Assembly: GCF_051960575.1 (NCBI RefSeq)
Contig: NZ_JBQCEE010000120.1
Coordinates: 1-24,779, forward strand
Source: JBQCEE01 sp051960575
GTDB lineage: Bacteria > Actinomycetota > Actinomycetes > Mycobacteriales > Jatrophihabitantaceae
DNA: 24,779 nt
Direction of reading: 5' to 3'
The notes beneath the pieces were generated by a model. The model was given only the letters and a program-made list of their open reading frames with translations. It did not search any database and was not told the origin of the DNA. Of this stretch, positions 22,754-24,779 are shown in pieces. Position numbers and translations under genes: made by a program. Within the stretch, counting starts at the first letter, position 1. Every line of letters starts with the position of its first letter.

Positions 22754-22879
22754 ATGGCACCCTCGGTCGTTCCGGCCGAAAGCACGTGGGCGCCTTCGTC
22801 GACTGACGGCTCCAAAGCCTGTACGCCGGGTGGCTGTTCCACGCGCTGTGCTGCGACGCTCGCCGGAGCTACGCGGTGA
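22754..22879 (+). CDS. 41-aa Cys-rich ORF coupled to cobQ
   Basis: Starts directly after the TAG of the 19-codon ORF (TAGATG) and its TGA overlaps the GTG of cobQ (GTGA). There is no ribosome-binding site of its own, so it would be read by re-initiation. The product is Ser/Thr/Ala-rich with a cluster 'KACTPGGCSTRCAATL' (C-x4-C-x3-C). It has no membrane segment and matches no family I know. It may be a metal-binding peptide, or just a device for passing ribosomes to cobQ. Confidence 0.45.
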   Translation: MAPSVVPAESTWAPSSTDGSKACTPGGCSTRCAATLAGATR

Positions 22880-24378
22880 GAGGTTCGCTGCTGGTCGCGG
22901 GCGCGAGTTCGGACGCCGGCAAGAGCCTCCTGACCGCAGGCATCTGTCGCTGGCTGCGCGACCGCGACGTGCGCGTCGCGCCGTTCAAGGCCCAGAACAT
23001 GTCGAACAACTCGGCCGTGACGATCGACGGCGGCGAGATAGGCCGCGCGCAGGAGATGCAGGCGCGTGCGTGCCGTGTCGAGCCCACCGTCGACATGAAC
23101 CCTGTGCTGTTGAAGCCAGGCGGCGACACGCGCAGCCACGTCCTGGTGCACGGCAGGCCATTCGGCGAGGCAGGCGCGCTCGAATATCGGGACCTGAAGA
23201 CCGACCTGCGGGCGGCGGTGCTGCAGTCCTACGACCGTCTCCGCACCAGCTATGAGGTGGTGATCTGCGAGGGGGCCGGCAGCCCCGCCGAGATCAACCT
23301 GCGCTCGACGGATTTGGCGAACATGTGGCTCGCGCGCGAGCGCGCCCTCCCGACTGTGGTCGTTGGTGACATCGACCGTGGCGGCGTCTTCGCCGCCCTG
23401 GTCGGCACCCTGGCTGTGCTCGAGGGACGGGACCAGTCACTCGTCGCCGGATTCCTGATCAACAAATTCCGCGGCGACGCACGCCTGCTCGCGCCAGGGC
23501 TGGATCAACTGCGCGCCTTGACCGGTCGCCCGATGTTGGGTGTCGTCCCATGGCTGACCGGCATCGGTCTGGACGCGGAAGACTCGCTCTCCTTGACCCG
23601 CACCGTGAGCGGCGGCCCACCGGTCGGGGACGAGGCTCTGCGCGTCGTCGCCGTGCGTCTGCCACGGACGTCCAACGCGACTGACCTCGACGCCCTCGGC
23701 TGCGAGCCCGGGGTCGTGGTGCAGTGGACGGTGTCGCCCGCGGAGGTGGCGGCGGCGGACCTTGCGGTGCTACCGGGCAGCCGGGCCACCGTCCGCGATC
23801 TGGCCTGGCTGCGGTCGTCCGGCATCGCCGACGTGATCGTCGAGCGGGCCCGCCGCGGCCGGCCGACCCTCGGAATCTGCGGCGGCCATCAGATGCTTGC
23901 GGCGACGATCGTCGACGAGATCGAGTCGCGGGCCGGCAAGGTCGACGGGCTCGGGCTGCTTCCGACCGAGGTCCGGTTCGCGGTCGACAAGACCGTCCGC
24001 CGCTCGCGCGGCACGTGGCGCGATGAGCTCGTCGACACGGCGTACGAGATCCATCATGGGATCACGCACGTCGTCGAGAACTGCGTGCCCTTCCTGGACG
24101 GGCAGCAGCGCGGAGCGGTCTGGGGGACGTCGTTCCACGGTGCGTTCGACAGTGACCGGTTCCGGCGGGCGTTCCTCCGCGAGGTCGCGGACGCCGCCGG
24201 CCGGCAGTTCGTTCCGGCCCCGGACACAGACGCGCGTGCGTTGCGCGAGCGCCAGCTCGACCTCGTCGGGGCGGCCGTCGCCGAGCATCTCGACACCGCC
24301 GCCGTCGAGCGGCTGATCACCGACGGGGCCCCGGCCGGGCTTCCGCCGCTGCGTACCACGCTGGGAGACCGCCCGTGA
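22876..24378 (+). CDS. cobQ: Cobyric acid synthase
   Basis: 500 aa, normal for the family. N-terminal P-loop 'GASSDAGKS' (9-17), 'VAPFKAQNMSNNS', 'GEIGRAQEMQARAC' and 'MNPVLLKPGGD' identify the ATP-dependent amidoligase domain. The C-terminal class I glutamine amidotransferase has nucleophile Cys335 in 'LGICGGHQML' and the His of 'FHGAFDSDRF'. It amidates four carboxylates of adenosylcobyrinic acid a,c-diamide to give cobyric acid, using glutamine and ATP. GTG 22876 has GGAG 8 nt upstream and overlaps the preceding mini-ORF (GTGA). It is under a B12 riboswitch and overlaps cobN (GTGA). Confidence 0.96.
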   Translation: MRGSLLVAGASSDAGKSLLTAGICRWLRDRDVRVAPFKAQNMSNNSAVTIDGGEIGRAQEMQARACRVEPTVDMNPVLLKPGGDTRSHVLVHGRPFGEAGALEYRDLKTDLRAAVLQSYDRLRTSYEVVICEGAGSPAEINLRSTDLANMWLARERALPTVVVGDIDRGGVFAALVGTLAVLEGRDQSLVAGFLINKFRGDARLLAPGLDQLRALTGRPMLGVVPWLTGIGLDAEDSLSLTRTVSGGPPVGDEALRVVAVRLPRTSNATDLDALGCEPGVVVQWTVSPAEVAAADLAVLPGSRATVRDLAWLRSSGIADVIVERARRGRPTLGICGGHQMLAATIVDEIESRAGKVDGLGLLPTEVRFAVDKTVRRSRGTWRDELVDTAYEIHHGITHVVENCVPFLDGQQRGAVWGTSFHGAFDSDRFRRAFLREVADAAGRQFVPAPDTDARALRERQLDLVGAAVAEHLDTAAVERLITDGAPAGLPPLRTTLGDRP

Positions 24379-24779
24379 TCGTCATGCTCTCCACATCGGA
24401 CACCGATCTGCTCGCGGCGCACGCAGCCGACGGCGCGGTGCAGTGGCGGTGCGCCAATCCGACCCGGGTGGCTGCCGACGAGGTCCCGGCCCTGCTGGCC
24501 GGCGCTGACCTCGCGGTGGTGCGGTTGCTCGGCGGCGAGGCGACGTGGCCGGACGGGCTGGCGAGCGTTCTCGGCAGCGGTCTGCCTGTGGTGGTGCTCG
24601 GCGGTGAGGCAGTACCTGATGCGGGATTGATGGCGCAGTCGTCGGTACCCGTCGGCGTCGCGCACCAAGCCTTGAAGTACCTCGTCGAGGGCGGCCCGGA
24701 GAACATGGCGCAGCTCGCCGTCTTCCTGTGTGACACCGTCCTGCGAACCGGTCACGGCTTCGCCCCACCGACGGTGATG
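24375..24779 (+). CDS. cobN: Cobaltochelatase CobN subunit, N-terminal part (runs off window)
   Basis: The first 135 codons are visible of a protein usually over 1,100 aa. 'MIVMLSTSDTDLLAAHAADG', 'ANPTRV', 'LAVVRLLGG', 'LPVVVLGGEAVPDAGLMAQS', 'YLVEGGPENMAQL' and 'LCDTVLRTGHGF' are the usual opening of actinobacterial CobN, the large subunit that inserts cobalt in the aerobic B12 pathway. The GTG overlaps the cobQ stop (GTGA). The aerobic-type chelatase suggests that CobS/CobT or ChlI/D-like partners lie elsewhere. Confidence 0.9.
   Translation, partial: MIVMLSTSDTDLLAAHAADGAVQWRCANPTRVAADEVPALLAGADLAVVRLLGGEATWPDGLASVLGSGLPVVVLGGEAVPDAGLMAQSSVPVGVAHQALKYLVEGGPENMAQLAVFLCDTVLRTGHGFAPPTVM

Overview
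The window is very GC-rich DNA from an actinomycete. The evidence is the GC-biased third codon positions, a mycothiol-dependent-enzyme homologue, a Mycobacterium-like pairing of a FabG-type reductase with a MaoC/HtdX-type dehydratase, a dCTP deaminase of the mycobacterial type, a D-class branched-chain aminotransferase, and many start codons that sit 6 nt behind a TAnnnT -10 box (likely leaderless mRNAs). I cannot place it to genus.

Layout. (A) 1-6950: lipid/ketone metabolism. A 5'-truncated ketoreductase and a MaoC dehydratase (GTGA overlap) converge on a Baeyer-Villiger-type monooxygenase/SDR pair. Between them lies a 345-bp spacer with 31-bp tandem hairpin repeats. The monooxygenase is divergent from a TetR regulator over a 75-bp control region, followed by ilvE and a mycothiol-dependent isomerase-family protein. 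(B) 6955-9409: dcd and a haloalkane dehalogenase on the minus strand, then a secreted protein closed by a perfect 14-bp terminator hairpin. (C) 9411-12560: a four-gene overlapping operon. It encodes a STAS anti-sigma antagonist, an anti-sigma kinase, a GAF-SpoIIE phosphatase and a B12-binding protein with the CarH-type W-x9-EH signature but no DNA-binding domain. This looks like a partner-switching module with a built-in candidate cobalamin light sensor. (D) 12536-16261: a secreted CalB-like lipase whose 3' end overlaps the B12 gene, a lactate 2-monooxygenase-like flavoenzyme, a small unknown protein and an SDR.

(E) 16475-22305: a mobile element at the 3' end of tRNA-Gly(CCC). It carries a tyrosine integrase whose 3' end is read from the antisense of the tRNA, a small excisionase, a membrane NERD-domain protein and a MobF relaxase-helicase. 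The conserved relaxase N-terminus is put out of frame by a run of ten Gs. No T4SS, FtsK-like or replication gene is present, so it looks like a mobilisable element, or part of one that runs beyond the window. I found no second copy of the tRNA 3' end, so its right boundary is unknown.

(F) 22478-24779: an adenosylcobalamin riboswitch, two tiny ORFs joined stop-to-start and then to cobQ by a GTGA overlap, cobQ, and the start of cobN. Whether this cobalamin operon is chromosomal or cargo of the element cannot be decided here.

Best candidates for something new: the B12-photoreceptor partner-switching operon, the G10 tract in the relaxase, and the coupled mini-ORFs (one Cys-rich) between the B12 riboswitch and cobQ.
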